A DNA stretch of 64,000 nt from Candidatus Gastranaerophilales bacterium. Lineage in GTDB: Bacteria; Cyanobacteriota; Vampirovibrionia; Gastranaerophilales; Gastranaerophilaceae. Positions within the stretch are counted from its first letter, which is position 1. Every line of letters begins with the position of its first letter. Both the position numbers and the translations under genes were made by a program. The stretch covers positions 37,277-101,276 of the forward strand of contig CALYDL010000004.1 of NCBI GenBank assembly GCA_944325145.1, read 5' to 3'. Shown one piece after another: positions 51,035 through 59,633 of this stretch. The notes beneath the pieces were generated by a model. It was not told where the DNA came from. It worked only from the letters and a program-made list of their open reading frames with translations, and did no database searches.

Positions 51035-52750
51035 TTACACTTTTTTATCACTTTTTTGCGGTTTATCGGGATTAATGTTCATAATTCTTACAATTTCTGT
51101 TGCAACATCTTTAAAAACAGGCCCGGCTATTGTAGAACCCCATAAGCCCCCGCCTTGCGGCGAATCTATTACAACATAAATGGTAACTTTAGGGTCAGAC
51201 GCAGGCAAAAAACCAATCATAGATGTGTATAATTTGTTTGAATAGCCGGTGCCTTTGTCATTCGGGCGCCTTGAAGTTCCTGTTTTAGCAGCAACGGTGT
51301 AGGCTTCCATTTTTCCCATTGAACGCCCTTGTTCAATGGATTTAACCAATAATTCGGTTATTTCTTGCGCTTGTTCATGGGTCATAATGCGCCTTTTTAC
51401 AATTTTTTGTTCAGCCTCAGCATCTGAATATTTAATAACATGTGGAGTTATCCAAACACCGTCGTTTGCAATTGCGTTAACAGCAGAAATCATTTGAATT
51501 GCCGTAACAGAAGCCCCGTAGCCGTATGCCATTGAAGCATGGGTTGAAATATCCCAAGTTGAAGCTTTTGGCAAAAGGCCTGTTGATTCACCCGGAAGAT
51601 CAATTCCTGTTCTTTGGCCGAAACCAAAGAGTTGAAGTGCATCATAATATTCCTCGGATGTCATCATTTGGGCAACTTTAACACTTGCAATATTGCTTGA
51701 ATGTTGGAAAAGATATACAAGGTCAATTAGCCCCGGGGCGCCTTTTTCTCTGTAATCATAGTTGGTGATTTCCCACCAGCCGACTTTCATTTTGCCCGTA
51801 TCCATAATTTTTGTGTTTTTGTTTATTTTATTGTTTAACATAGCAGAGGCTATTGTTATAATTTTAAAAGTTGACCCGGGGGGGTAAACATCTGTAAGCG
51901 CCCAGTTTTTCATTTCAATTAAAGAATGCTTTTGATAATTATTCGGGTCATAATAAGGATATTCGGCAAGTGCTAAAATTTCGCCTGTTTTTGGCTCCAT
52001 AACAATAACAGCGCCCCTATAAGCATCTGTTTTTTGAACCATTTGGTATAAATATTTTTCGCAAATATGCTGAATTGGAGAATCAATTGTTAATTTTAAA
52101 GTTTTGCCTTTTGCAGGGTTAATAACATCTTCAGGGTCAACGGATAAATTATAAATGATATCGCCATTTGGCATTTTTTCATATTTTATGGATTTATCAA
52201 TATATTTAAGGTAATCTCCCGCAACGTATTCAATGCCGCCTGCCATATCGGCATCTGCGTTATAATAGCCTAAAATATGCGCTGCTAAGCTTCCTTGAGG
52301 ATAAATTCTTTTATTTTTTGCTTCAAGAGAAATTTCTCTTAATTTAAGCGCTTTTATTTTTTCTGCGGTTTTTCTTGAAATCCCCTTTTTAATTAAGATA
52401 ACGGAATCATCTTTTGAAAACTTTGAAATAAGGGTGTTTTTATCTATATTAAGCAAGGGCTGTAATTTATCCGCAAGCTCTTTTGGGGTGTTATCATAAT
52501 ACATAGGGTGAGCATAAACGTTAAAAGAAGTGTCATCTGTTGCCAATTTAACATTGTTTCTGTCAACAATTTCGCCTCTTAATACAAAAGGAGTTGAAGC
52601 CCTTTGTGTTTTTGCGCGGTCTCTATAACCTCTTATATCAAAAACTTGAACCAAAAAAAGATAAATTAAAAGCAAAACAACAAACAAGTTGAATAAAAGC
52701 TGTAAACACCCAACCCTTTTTTCAAACTGTTTATAAAACTCTCTTTTCAC
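51035..52750 (-). CDS. ftsI: Septal peptidoglycan transpeptidase FtsI (PBP)
   Basis: Cross-links septal peptidoglycan during division. 571 residues: one N-terminal membrane helix (~17-37), a PBP dimer domain (~50-200; RGEIVDRNNVKLA) and a transpeptidase domain with PPGSTFKI (SxxK), HSSNIA (SxN) and AKTGTS (KTG). The start is a GTG at 52750 with AGGGGAAG just upstream. The order rsmH, ftsL-like, ftsI is the conserved head of the dcw cluster, and here it ends with ftsI; murE and others do not follow. That context favours FtsI over an elongation PBP2. Confidence 0.9.
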   Translation of the reverse strand: MKREFYKQFEKRVGCLQLLFNLFVVLLLIYLFLVQVFDIRGYRDRAKTQRASTPFVLRGEIVDRNNVKLATDDTSFNVYAHPMYYDNTPKELADKLQPLLNIDKNTLISKFSKDDSVILIKKGISRKTAEKIKALKLREISLEAKNKRIYPQGSLAAHILGYYNADADMAGGIEYVAGDYLKYIDKSIKYEKMPNGDIIYNLSVDPEDVINPAKGKTLKLTIDSPIQHICEKYLYQMVQKTDAYRGAVIVMEPKTGEILALAEYPYYDPNNYQKHSLIEMKNWALTDVYPPGSTFKIITIASAMLNNKINKNTKIMDTGKMKVGWWEITNYDYREKGAPGLIDLVYLFQHSSNIASVKVAQMMTSEEYYDALQLFGFGQRTGIDLPGESTGLLPKASTWDISTHASMAYGYGASVTAIQMISAVNAIANDGVWITPHVIKYSDAEAEQKIVKRRIMTHEQAQEITELLVKSIEQGRSMGKMEAYTVAAKTGTSRRPNDKGTGYSNKLYTSMIGFLPASDPKVTIYVVIDSPQGGGLWGSTIAGPVFKDVATEIVRIMNINPDKPQKSDKKV

Positions 52751-52778
52751 TCTTCCCCTAATGCCTCGATAATGTTTA

Positions 52779-53357
52779 TTAATAACCTAAATATCTGTTG
52801 GTTAAACCTTCTGCTTTCTTTTTATCATAATTTACACTCGGAACATTTGCGGCGGACAGTTCAATAACTTTCTTAGCACGAGTTAAAATGTTTGATTTTG
52901 TAACTTCTAAATCTACATTTGAAAAAGATTGAAGATTATCAAGCTTGTTTTGCATATCAACATTATCATAGTTAAGTGCAATTGTTTCTTTGCTCAATTT
53001 GCGAAGAACAATTTCGTTTTGAACAACAAAATAATAGCTGATAAGACAAACCAAAACCAAAAAACCTAAAATACCGCATAAAACAGCGTTAATTCTTGAA
53101 ATAATAATTTCTTTATAAGATTTTTCTTTAACAAAATAGCCACTAATAACGGGGTTTCTTTGTTCTTTTATATTCCCTCTTGGCATTCTTCTATTTTGAA
53201 CAGGCTCATTATATGGGGATTTAGGCTGCCTTGTGTTCATTAAATTCGGGCCCATTGAAGTTCTGTTCATTTCAGGCATGCCGGGCTTAATCCCATCTGT
53301 ATTGCGAGAAGAATTTTGATTATTATTGCTGTTTAAATTAAAATCAAAAGAATTCAA
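52779..53357 (-). CDS. ftsL: FtsL-like division protein
   Basis: 192 residues with a long Asn/Pro/Arg-rich cytoplasmic N-terminus (~1-85), one membrane helix (~92-113, VLCGILGFLVLVCLISYYFVV) and a periplasmic coiled coil (~117-170). This is the FtsL/FtsB bitopic plan. Identity comes from topology and from its position between rsmH and ftsI, since FtsL sequences are poorly conserved. The start is TTG at 53357, preceded by TGGAG within the end of rsmH; gap to rsmH is 3 bp. The N-terminal extension is longer than in E. coli FtsL. Confidence 0.7.
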   Translation of the reverse strand: MNSFDFNLNSNNNQNSSRNTDGIKPGMPEMNRTSMGPNLMNTRQPKSPYNEPVQNRRMPRGNIKEQRNPVISGYFVKEKSYKEIIISRINAVLCGILGFLVLVCLISYYFVVQNEIVLRKLSKETIALNYDNVDMQNKLDNLQSFSNVDLEVTKSNILTRAKKVIELSAANVPSVNYDKKKAEGLTNRYLGY

Positions 53358-53360
53358 CTG

Positions 53361-54323
53361 TTAAACTCCAAAGTCGGCTATTTTTTCAGCAGCTCTCAAT
53401 TTTGCACTTCTTGAAGGCGGATTTTCCTTTAATTCGTCATCCTTGGCTATTAAAGGTTTTTTTGTTAAAAGTTCAAGAACCTTGCCGCCGCAAGAACAAA
53501 TTAATTGTTCCTTTTTGCACCTGCATTTTTTTGAATACTCTTTGAAAAAATGCTTAGCAATTCTGTCTTCCAAAGAATGAAAACTGATAATACTAATTAT
53601 ACCACCGACAGCTAATAAAGTAAGCACATCTTTTAATGTATTTTCAAAATTTAACAACTCTTGATTAACTTCAATTCTGATGGCTTGAAATGTTCTTGTG
53701 GCGGGGTGAATGCTTGATTTAACTTTGGGTGTGGAAGATACAATTAATTCTGCCAATTGTAAAGTTGTATTAATGGGGCGGGAATTAACAATTGCTTTTG
53801 CAATTCTTTTAGAAAAGTGTTCTTCGCCATATTTTGAAAAAATTTCAACCAATTCTTCTTCTTTGTATTTGTTCACAACATCATATGCTGAAAACTTTTG
53901 TTCTTGATTAAAGCGCATATCAAGGGGAGCGTCTTTTTTAAAACTAAAGCCCCTTTCACCTTTTGTTAACTGGTGAAAACTTGCGCCCAAATCAAAAATT
54001 ACGCCGCCTGTTATTTTTTCAATTCCAAGTTCTGCTAAAACTTCTTTAATTTCAGTATAGCTTCTATTTACTATTGTTAAATTTTTATATCCTTTAAGCC
54101 TGTTTGATGCCGCTTTAATTGCATCTTTATCGATATCAAAGGAAATAAGCCTTCCTTTATCAGAAAGCTTTTGCAAAATTAATTCGCTATGGCCGCCTGC
54201 TCCTAATGTTGCGTCAATATAAATGCCATCTGGGTTGTTTTCAATGTCTAAAAAATCAACTGCTTCATTCAGCATAACGGTATAGTGAGTAAAATTTTCG
54301 TCTTTAAATAAACTTTTAACCAT
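53361..54323 (-). CDS. rsmH: 16S rRNA (cytosine-1402-N4) methyltransferase RsmH
   Basis: Methylates C1402 in the ribosomal P-site region using SAM. 320 residues, with HYTVMLNEAVDFL at the N-terminus, the SAM loop DATLGAGGHSELIL (~38-51), FDLGASFHQLTKGERGFSF, PATRTFQAIRIEVNQEL and IISFHSLEDRIAKHFF. All are RsmH/MraW signatures. First gene of the dcw fragment. A TATAAT lies 12 nt before the ATG with no Shine-Dalgarno, so it probably has a very short leader. Confidence 0.96.
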   Translation of the reverse strand: MVKSLFKDENFTHYTVMLNEAVDFLDIENNPDGIYIDATLGAGGHSELILQKLSDKGRLISFDIDKDAIKAASNRLKGYKNLTIVNRSYTEIKEVLAELGIEKITGGVIFDLGASFHQLTKGERGFSFKKDAPLDMRFNQEQKFSAYDVVNKYKEEELVEIFSKYGEEHFSKRIAKAIVNSRPINTTLQLAELIVSSTPKVKSSIHPATRTFQAIRIEVNQELLNFENTLKDVLTLLAVGGIISIISFHSLEDRIAKHFFKEYSKKCRCKKEQLICSCGGKVLELLTKKPLIAKDDELKENPPSRSAKLRAAEKIADFGV

Positions 54324-54391
54324 ATTTGAAAATTAATTATACAAAAAAGAACAAGGAAAATTATATCACCAAAAAGGGCAATATAAAAAAA

Positions 54392-54850
54392 TTAATAGTA
54401 TGTAGTATTAACAGAAACATTTGAAGAAATGCTTTTGCCGCCCCTATACATTACAATGCCTTTGTATTTATAAATAAAAACCAAAGAATCAGGAGTGATT
54501 TCATTTCTGCATGAAATTAAAAATGTGTATTTATCATCACTTGTTGTTAATTTAACCATTTTTTTATTTTTTGATGATGCAGCAAAATTTTGCTTTTCAA
54601 AATAAAATGAAACAGCTTTATTTGCAGTAATCATTGTATCTGCCAAATCTTTTGAGCATTGTTTTTCGGTGTTCAGGCGCGCCATAACTTCATCTGCTAT
54701 TGTTTGAACAAGATAAATTTGCCTGAAAAAAAGTGCAACATCCAGAATTAAAATAAAAAATACAAAAAGAAACGCAAAAACCGCTAAGAATTCAATTGAG
54801 CTTGAACCCTTAAAATTTTTTTTGAAAAATTGCAGTTTTTGTAAACTCAT
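54392..54850 (-). CDS. TadE-family pilus-like protein
   Basis: 152 residues. A short basic N-terminus is followed by a pseudopilin-like helix, KGSSSIEFLAVFAFLFVFFILILDVALFF (in pieces, ~14-42), matching the TadE/TadG pattern with Glu at position five of the hydrophobic stretch (SSIEF). The remainder is a ~110-residue beta-containing domain with two cysteines (~65 and ~113). TadE proteins are minor subunits of Tad pili. No TadA ATPase or CpaB is in the window. The start overlaps the preceding gene's stop by 4 bp (ATGA). Confidence 0.75.
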   Translation of the reverse strand: MSLQKLQFFKKNFKGSSSIEFLAVFAFLFVFFILILDVALFFRQIYLVQTIADEVMARLNTEKQCSKDLADTMITANKAVSFYFEKQNFAASSKNKKMVKLTTSDDKYTFLISCRNEITPDSLVFIYKYKGIVMYRGGKSISSNVSVNTTYY

Positions 54851-55224
54851 AGGTTAATGAACTTTCTTAATCGTTTCCAGATGGTTTCTTTTGTCATTTT
54901 ATCGGGGTAGAAAAGGTCTGAATTGTAGAAATCTTTGTATTCTTTAATGATATTAACGGGCAACGGGTCGCCTTTCAAAAGCGTTTCTGCGGTTTCCACC
55001 AAAAAATCATCCTGTGTTTCTTTGTATAAGGGGTCTTTTTTTCTTAATTCTTCATCAGACTCATAATGCACCAAGATGTGAAAACAAGTTTTAACAGAAG
55101 GGTCAATTGAATCTTTAGGAAATTTTTTCAAAGCATCCAAAACAGTAATCTTATTTAAGATTACATCTACAATCAACTTTGCGGTTTGGCGCCTTGTTTC
55201 AATTATATTTTCGGCATTTTTCAA
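54847..55224 (-). CDS. Conserved small protein, unknown function
   Basis: 125 residues, all-helical and soluble, with no family I recognise. It reads MKNAENIIETRRQTAKLIVDV at the start and contains LKKFPKDSIDPSVKTCFHILVHYESDEELRKKDP. The frame begins at TTG (55224), with no internal ATG near the N-terminus, so a TTG start is required. It is sandwiched between a BlaI-like regulator (6 bp upstream) and TadE (4-bp overlap), so the three form one operon. A regulatory or chaperone role for the pilus gene would be guesswork. Confidence 0.65.
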   Translation of the reverse strand: MKNAENIIETRRQTAKLIVDVILNKITVLDALKKFPKDSIDPSVKTCFHILVHYESDEELRKKDPLYKETQDDFLVETAETLLKGDPLPVNIIKEYKDFYNSDLFYPDKMTKETIWKRLRKFINL

Positions 55225-55230
55225 GAAAAC

Positions 55231-55605
55231 TTAACCCGCATTAACTTTTGATTCTACAACGCTTAATTCATTTGAATTTATTGAAGAAGCAACTTGAATT
55301 AATTTATTCATATCGCCATTGCAATATTGAATTGCAATTTTCTTCAAACTGTTTGCAATAATGTCATTGTTTGAATATGCGGTTCTATAATAAAACTTTT
55401 TACCTTGTTTAATTCTAAGCAAAACTTCTTTTTCATGGAGCCTATCCATAACAGTTTTTACTGTTGTGTAAGCTCTTTTGGTTGTTTGAGATTCACAAAT
55501 ATAATCAAAAACATCTTTAACAGAATTTTTATATACACCTTTTGCTTCAAGTTCCCAAAGCGCATTTAAAATAATGCTCTCTAATGACCCATGCCTGAAA
55601 TTCAT
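55231..55605 (-). CDS. BlaI/MecI-family transcriptional repressor-like protein
   Basis: 124 residues with the winged-helix pattern of BlaI/MecI/CopY: GSLESIILNALWELEAKG (helix 1), VKDVFDYICESQTTKRAYTTVKTVMDRLHEKEVLLRIKQGKKFYYR (recognition helix YTTVKTVMDRL plus wing). The C-terminal dimer helix follows. BlaI proteins normally pair with a BlaR1 sensor protease, and none is adjacent; the downstream operon partners are the 125-residue protein and TadE. It may autoregulate this operon. Confidence 0.85.
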   Translation of the reverse strand: MNFRHGSLESIILNALWELEAKGVYKNSVKDVFDYICESQTTKRAYTTVKTVMDRLHEKEVLLRIKQGKKFYYRTAYSNNDIIANSLKKIAIQYCNGDMNKLIQVASSINSNELSVVESKVNAG

Positions 55606-55675
55606 CTTTTGCCCTCATAACTTTATTACTACCATTATAACATTAAACAAGAAAATAAAAAGCCCTGAATATTTT

Positions 55676-57349
55676 TTATTGCAGCATGTTTTTATTTCTT
55701 AATTGCCTGTGGAATGTAATTGCAAACCTGTGGGCTTCATCTCTGATTCTTTGAAAGAAATAAAGCGCACCTGAATTTATGGGAAAAATTACGGATGTTT
55801 TTTTATTTGGAAGAAAAACTTCTTCTTCTCTTTTTGCTAAAGAAACCATATCTATATCAAGCCCGAAATCTTTCATTGCTTTATATGCGCTTGATAATTG
55901 CCCCTTGCCGCCATCTATTATAATTAAATCGGGCGTGTAATCGTTTTTTTCAACTATTCTTTTCAATCTTCTTTGTAAAATTTCATTCATAGATTTAAAA
56001 TCGTTAACTTCGCCTTTTTCAATTGTTCTTAATTTATATTTTTTATACAAACTTTTTTTAGGAAAACCGTTTTCAAAAACAACACCGGATGCAACAGTGT
56101 TTGTGCCTTGAATGTGGGATATATCATAGCATTCAACAATGTGGGGGAACTTTTTAAGTCCCAATTTTTCTTTAATATATGCGCCAACTTCATTGTAATC
56201 ATTTTGAATATCAGATAAATTTTTTAATTTTAATTGTTCTAAATTATAAATTGAATTTTTCTGTGCTAAAGATAAAATTTCTTTATCCTTTTCAGATTTT
56301 GCTTCTATTATTTTAACATTAGCGCCTTTTCTTTTAGTAAGCCAAGCTTCATAAATTTCTTTTTCATCGGGGAGTTCTTGAACAATTATATTTTTTGGAA
56401 TGTTAATATCATCCATAATTGAATAATATTCCCTCATAATTGCTTTAATAATTTCTTTAAAATCGGTTTTATCTTCTGTTTGAATTCCTTTAAAATCAAA
56501 ATCTTTTTTATTAACTAAGCACCCTTCTCTGATTTCTAAAACAGCAGCGCAGAATATGTTTCCTTCTCTCATAACGCCAATGTAATCGTTATTTTGTTTT
56601 GTGTTTTCGGAAACAATTTTTTGTTTTTCCATTGTTTTTTCAATGTCATTATAAGAATTTCTATATTTAGCAGCTTTTTCAAATTCAAGGTTATTTGATG
56701 CAGTTTGCATTTGTTCTTTTAAAATTTTTAATAATTCACTTCTTCTTCCTGTTAAAAAAAGCTCTACATCTTTTAAAATTTTCTTATAATCAGAAGGCGC
56801 TATCAGCCTTTGGCAAGGCGCCATGCATTGGCCCATATCATAATAAAGGCAAGGGCGAGTATTAAACTTTGGTTTTTTGCATTTTTTTAAAGGAAAAATT
56901 CTCTCTAAAACTTCTAAAGTTGCCCACATTGCTCTTGAATCTGTGTATGGGCCAAAATATTTACCCTTGATTGGGTTTTTGTTTGCTTTTCTTACAACGG
57001 TTATTCTTGGATATTCTTCTTCTGTTATTACAAAATAGGGGAATTTTTTATCATCTTTTAATAAAACATTGTATCTTGGCTTATATTTTTTAATTAATTC
57101 AGATTCTAAAATTAAAGCTTCAATTTCACTATCAACCACAATGCATTCAATTTTTGCAATTTTTGGCACCATTACATTCACTTTAATTGAATCATTTGAA
57201 ACAAAATAGCTTCGAACTCTTTTAAAAAGGTTTTTTGCTTTGCCAACATATATAACAGTGCCCTTATTATCATAAAATTGATAACTCCCAGGGAGTTTTG
57301 GCATTAATTTAACTTGGTCTAAAACTTCTTTTGGAACATTTTTATTCAT
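55676..57349 (-). CDS. uvrC: UvrC excinuclease subunit lacking C-terminal HhH domain
   Basis: Makes both incisions in nucleotide excision repair. 557 residues: a GIY-YIG nuclease domain (~14-95, GSYQFYDNKGTVIYVGKAKN), a cysteine segment with KCKKPKFNTRPCLYYDMGQCMAPC (Cys cluster), the UvrB-binding UVR motif LEFEKAAKYRNS (~215-226) and an RNase H-like second nuclease domain (ECYDISHIQGTNTVASG, IIDGGKGQL). It stops just after RDEAHRFAITFHRQLR, where other UvrC proteins continue into tandem helix-hairpin-helix motifs. No such motif follows in any frame before the next gene. It overlaps the DUF192 gene by 8 bp. Confidence 0.92.
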   Translation of the reverse strand: MNKNVPKEVLDQVKLMPKLPGSYQFYDNKGTVIYVGKAKNLFKRVRSYFVSNDSIKVNVMVPKIAKIECIVVDSEIEALILESELIKKYKPRYNVLLKDDKKFPYFVITEEEYPRITVVRKANKNPIKGKYFGPYTDSRAMWATLEVLERIFPLKKCKKPKFNTRPCLYYDMGQCMAPCQRLIAPSDYKKILKDVELFLTGRRSELLKILKEQMQTASNNLEFEKAAKYRNSYNDIEKTMEKQKIVSENTKQNNDYIGVMREGNIFCAAVLEIREGCLVNKKDFDFKGIQTEDKTDFKEIIKAIMREYYSIMDDINIPKNIIVQELPDEKEIYEAWLTKRKGANVKIIEAKSEKDKEILSLAQKNSIYNLEQLKLKNLSDIQNDYNEVGAYIKEKLGLKKFPHIVECYDISHIQGTNTVASGVVFENGFPKKSLYKKYKLRTIEKGEVNDFKSMNEILQRRLKRIVEKNDYTPDLIIIDGGKGQLSSAYKAMKDFGLDIDMVSLAKREEEVFLPNKKTSVIFPINSGALYFFQRIRDEAHRFAITFHRQLRNKNMLQ

Positions 57350-57707
57350 ATTTTTCTAAAATAACCTTTTCGCCGATTTTGAATTTAACATTATCATCAA
57401 AAAATTCAATAACATATTTTGAATTAAAAACAGGTGGCAGAATTTTATTTGGTTTTACATTATAAAAAGTTTGAATAACATTAAAGTTTTTATCTAAAAA
57501 GACGATATGAAAATTAACAAGACAAAAGAAAGAATGCATCCAGTAACAATCGGTAAAAAGAAGCGCACTGTAAGGGAATTCACGTTGGAACATAATTCCT
57601 TTTAATTTGGAAAAAAAGCTGTTTGCAACTTTCGCATTAAAAATGAAACTGCCATCACTTAAAGAAACTTTACAATTAAAATCCTTGCCCACCGAATAAC
57701 GCCTCAA
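57342..57707 (-). CDS. DUF192-family protein
   Basis: 121 residues with the DUF192 pattern: ANSFFSKLKGIMFQRE (cf. A-x-x-R-x-x-G-L-M), a CYWMHSFFCLVNFHIVFLD strand (cf. F-W-M-x-N-x-x-I-P-L-D-x-x-F) and FNSKYVIEFFD. Function of the family is unknown; some members are exported, but this one has no signal peptide. The start is uncertain: TTG at 57707, with GAAAG upstream, or GTG at 57692. It ends 8 bp inside uvrC and is probably co-transcribed with it. Confidence 0.65.
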   Translation of the reverse strand: MRRYSVGKDFNCKVSLSDGSFIFNAKVANSFFSKLKGIMFQREFPYSALLFTDCYWMHSFFCLVNFHIVFLDKNFNVIQTFYNVKPNKILPPVFNSKYVIEFFDDNVKFKIGEKVILEKYE

Positions 57708-57836
57708 ATGTAACTTTCAATAATACTAAAAATGTAATAAGAAAATAAACCTTTAAATCTGACTATTAACTCAAAAATTATAACCTATAAAACAAAAAAT
57801 TGCCAAAACAAAAACAAAGCAAGGAGAAAATAAAAT

Positions 57837-58118
57837 ATGTATCTAGAGTATCGAGTTGACAACGATGAACTTCAAGACGCTTGGCTGCAAACTTTGCTTA
57901 ACATGGTTGATGAATTGAGCTGCAAATACCAAATGTTTTTTGAAGAAGGCTATTCAACAAAGAAAAAATGTTTCACCCAAACAAGAATTATTAAAGTTAC
58001 AGGGCCTGATGCTGTTTTAGGGTGGTTAAAATTAAGAATGGAAAGATATAACCACTTTATCAGCATACTAAACAATTACGCCGAATTTTACATCTCCAAA
58101 ACAGAAGAAGAAAATTAG
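57837..58118 (+). CDS. Small conserved protein, unknown function
   Basis: 93 residues, soluble, with a good AAGGAGA ribosome site. Contains VDNDELQDAWLQTLLNMVDELSC and TRIIKVTGPDAVLGWLKLRMERYNHF. I recognise no family. It is convergent with bL25 and has its own upstream region of 129 bp. The beta-strand and basic-helix pattern near the C-terminus could bind nucleic acid, but this is weak. Confidence 0.65.
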   Translation: MYLEYRVDNDELQDAWLQTLLNMVDELSCKYQMFFEEGYSTKKKCFTQTRIIKVTGPDAVLGWLKLRMERYNHFISILNNYAEFYISKTEEEN

Positions 58119-58145
58119 GCGTAAAAGTTAATGGTTTAAATTTAA

Positions 58146-58424
58146 TTATGCAGAAAATTCAACGCTTTGAATTTCGCTTGTTGCATAGTTAACTTGAACA
58201 TTTTTTGTTTCAGTTAAATATGTTTTGCCTTCAAATGAAATTTCAAACTTAGCATTTTTGTCTTTATTGTATGCAAGTTTAAATTCACGAGTGTTAACTG
58301 CAACGTTTAAGTTTAAATCTTTGCCGTAAACCGTAACGGGAAGTAAACCCATTGCTCTTAATTGGCGAGGGTTTTTGCCTTCTTCTCTTTTAGTTGCTTC
58401 TAATTTTACAATACAAGCTTCCAT
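58146..58424 (-). CDS. rplY: Ribosomal protein bL25 (short form)
   Basis: 5S rRNA-binding large-subunit protein. 92 residues, with the bL25 pattern: VKLEATKREEGKNPRQLRAMGLLPVTVYGKD (cf. R-x-x-G-K-x-x-x-R-x-L-R-x-x-G-x-x-P-x-V-x-Y-G), VNTREF and a C-terminal VQVNYATSEIQSVEF matching the D-V-Q-x-H-P-x-x-x-x-I-x-H-x-D-F region. The length equals the E. coli short form, not the longer CTC form with an extra domain. AGGAGAA precedes the ATG. Confidence 0.85.
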   Translation of the reverse strand: MEACIVKLEATKREEGKNPRQLRAMGLLPVTVYGKDLNLNVAVNTREFKLAYNKDKNAKFEISFEGKTYLTETKNVQVNYATSEIQSVEFSA

Positions 58425-58472
58425 TTTATTTTCTCCTGATTAAATTTTTGTTGTCTTTTTTTATTGTACCTG

Positions 58473-58484
58473 TAAAATAATTAA
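58473..58484 (+). promoter_or_regulatory. -10 box of leaderless folP transcript
   Basis: TAAAAT (58473-58478) followed by 6 nt and the ATG at 58485; TTGTCT (58451-58456) lies 16 nt upstream. No Shine-Dalgarno. Confidence 0.5.
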
Positions 58485-59633
58485 ATGCAATTTATAGTAA
58501 AGACAATTAAAAATGATGATATTAAAAACGAGCTTTTAAAAATAGGCTTTGATTCTAAATACCTTGATTTAGCGGCCTTAAAGCACGATTTTTTAACTTT
58601 AAAAATTGAAAATCTTCCATTTTATAGTGCAACCATAATTAAGCAAACAGCGCTTTCAAAAGGATGTGATGCAGGGGTTCACAGAGATGTTCTTTTGGGA
58701 AAAATTGAAAATTCAAGTTTAATTTTAACAGGCACAATTAAACAATTAAAAGAAATTGCAAAAAGTTTATCCTATCAACCTTTTGGGCTTAAAAATGTTG
58801 CTAAATCAATTGAAGATGAAATTAACCTTCATTTTAAAAAGAAAACCCCAAAAATTATGGGAATTTTAAATGTTACAAAAGATTCCTTCTCTGATGGCGG
58901 CAGGTTTTTTGAATTAAAAGATGCAATTATTCAAGCTGAAAAATTAATTAAAGACGGGGCAGATATTATAGATATTGGGGCAGAATCTACAAGGCCAAAT
59001 GCTGAAACTGTTGATATTGAATTTGAAATAGAAAAATTAACACCGATTGTAAAAGAATTAAAAAAACAAAATATTAAAATTTCAATTGACACAAGAAACC
59101 ATAAAACAGCTGAAAAAATGATTGAGCTTGGCGTTGATATTATTAACGATGTTTCAAACTTAAACTATGATAACAAAATGGTTGATGTTATCAAAAATTC
59201 AAATATTTCTTATGTTCTATGCCATTCAAGGGGAATTCCCCAAAATATGGATGAATTTTGTAATTATAAAAATGCAGCTGATGAAATTTACGAAGAATTA
59301 TACAAAAAAAGCCAATTTCTTATTAGTGAAGGAATCGAAAAAGAAAGAATTATTATTGATGCAGGTTTTGGTTTTGCAAAAAATGTTGAACAAAATTTTG
59401 AACTATTAAAAAGAATAAAGGAATTTAACTCATTAGGGTTTAAAAATTTAGCAGGCCTTTCAAGAAAAAGGTTTATAAAAAGTTTGGCTAATGAAACAAA
59501 CCTTGAAATTTTAGATGATTTAACAATGCTTGCAAGCTTTTATTTAATTCAAGAAAACGTTGATATAATAAGAGTTCATAACGTTCAAAAAACCAAAATG
59601 GCGCTTGATTTTTACAGGGCTATTTATTTATAA
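58485..59633 (+). CDS. folP: Dihydropteroate synthase with N-terminal extension
   Basis: Joins p-aminobenzoate to dihydropterin pyrophosphate in folate synthesis. 382 residues. The C-terminal ~260 residues are a complete DHPS barrel: PKIMGILNVTKDSFSDGGRF (~124-143), DIIDIGAESTRP, ISIDTRNHKTAE, INDVSNL, IIDAGFGFAKNVEQN, LAGLSRKRFI and the final IIRVHNV. The preceding ~120 residues are a separate alpha/beta domain seen in some archaeal and bacterial DHPS proteins. It is probably leaderless. It ends tail to tail with the next gene over 10 bp. No other fol gene nearby. Confidence 0.93.
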   Translation: MQFIVKTIKNDDIKNELLKIGFDSKYLDLAALKHDFLTLKIENLPFYSATIIKQTALSKGCDAGVHRDVLLGKIENSSLILTGTIKQLKEIAKSLSYQPFGLKNVAKSIEDEINLHFKKKTPKIMGILNVTKDSFSDGGRFFELKDAIIQAEKLIKDGADIIDIGAESTRPNAETVDIEFEIEKLTPIVKELKKQNIKISIDTRNHKTAEKMIELGVDIINDVSNLNYDNKMVDVIKNSNISYVLCHSRGIPQNMDEFCNYKNAADEIYEELYKKSQFLISEGIEKERIIIDAGFGFAKNVEQNFELLKRIKEFNSLGFKNLAGLSRKRFIKSLANETNLEILDDLTMLASFYLIQENVDIIRVHNVQKTKMALDFYRAIYL

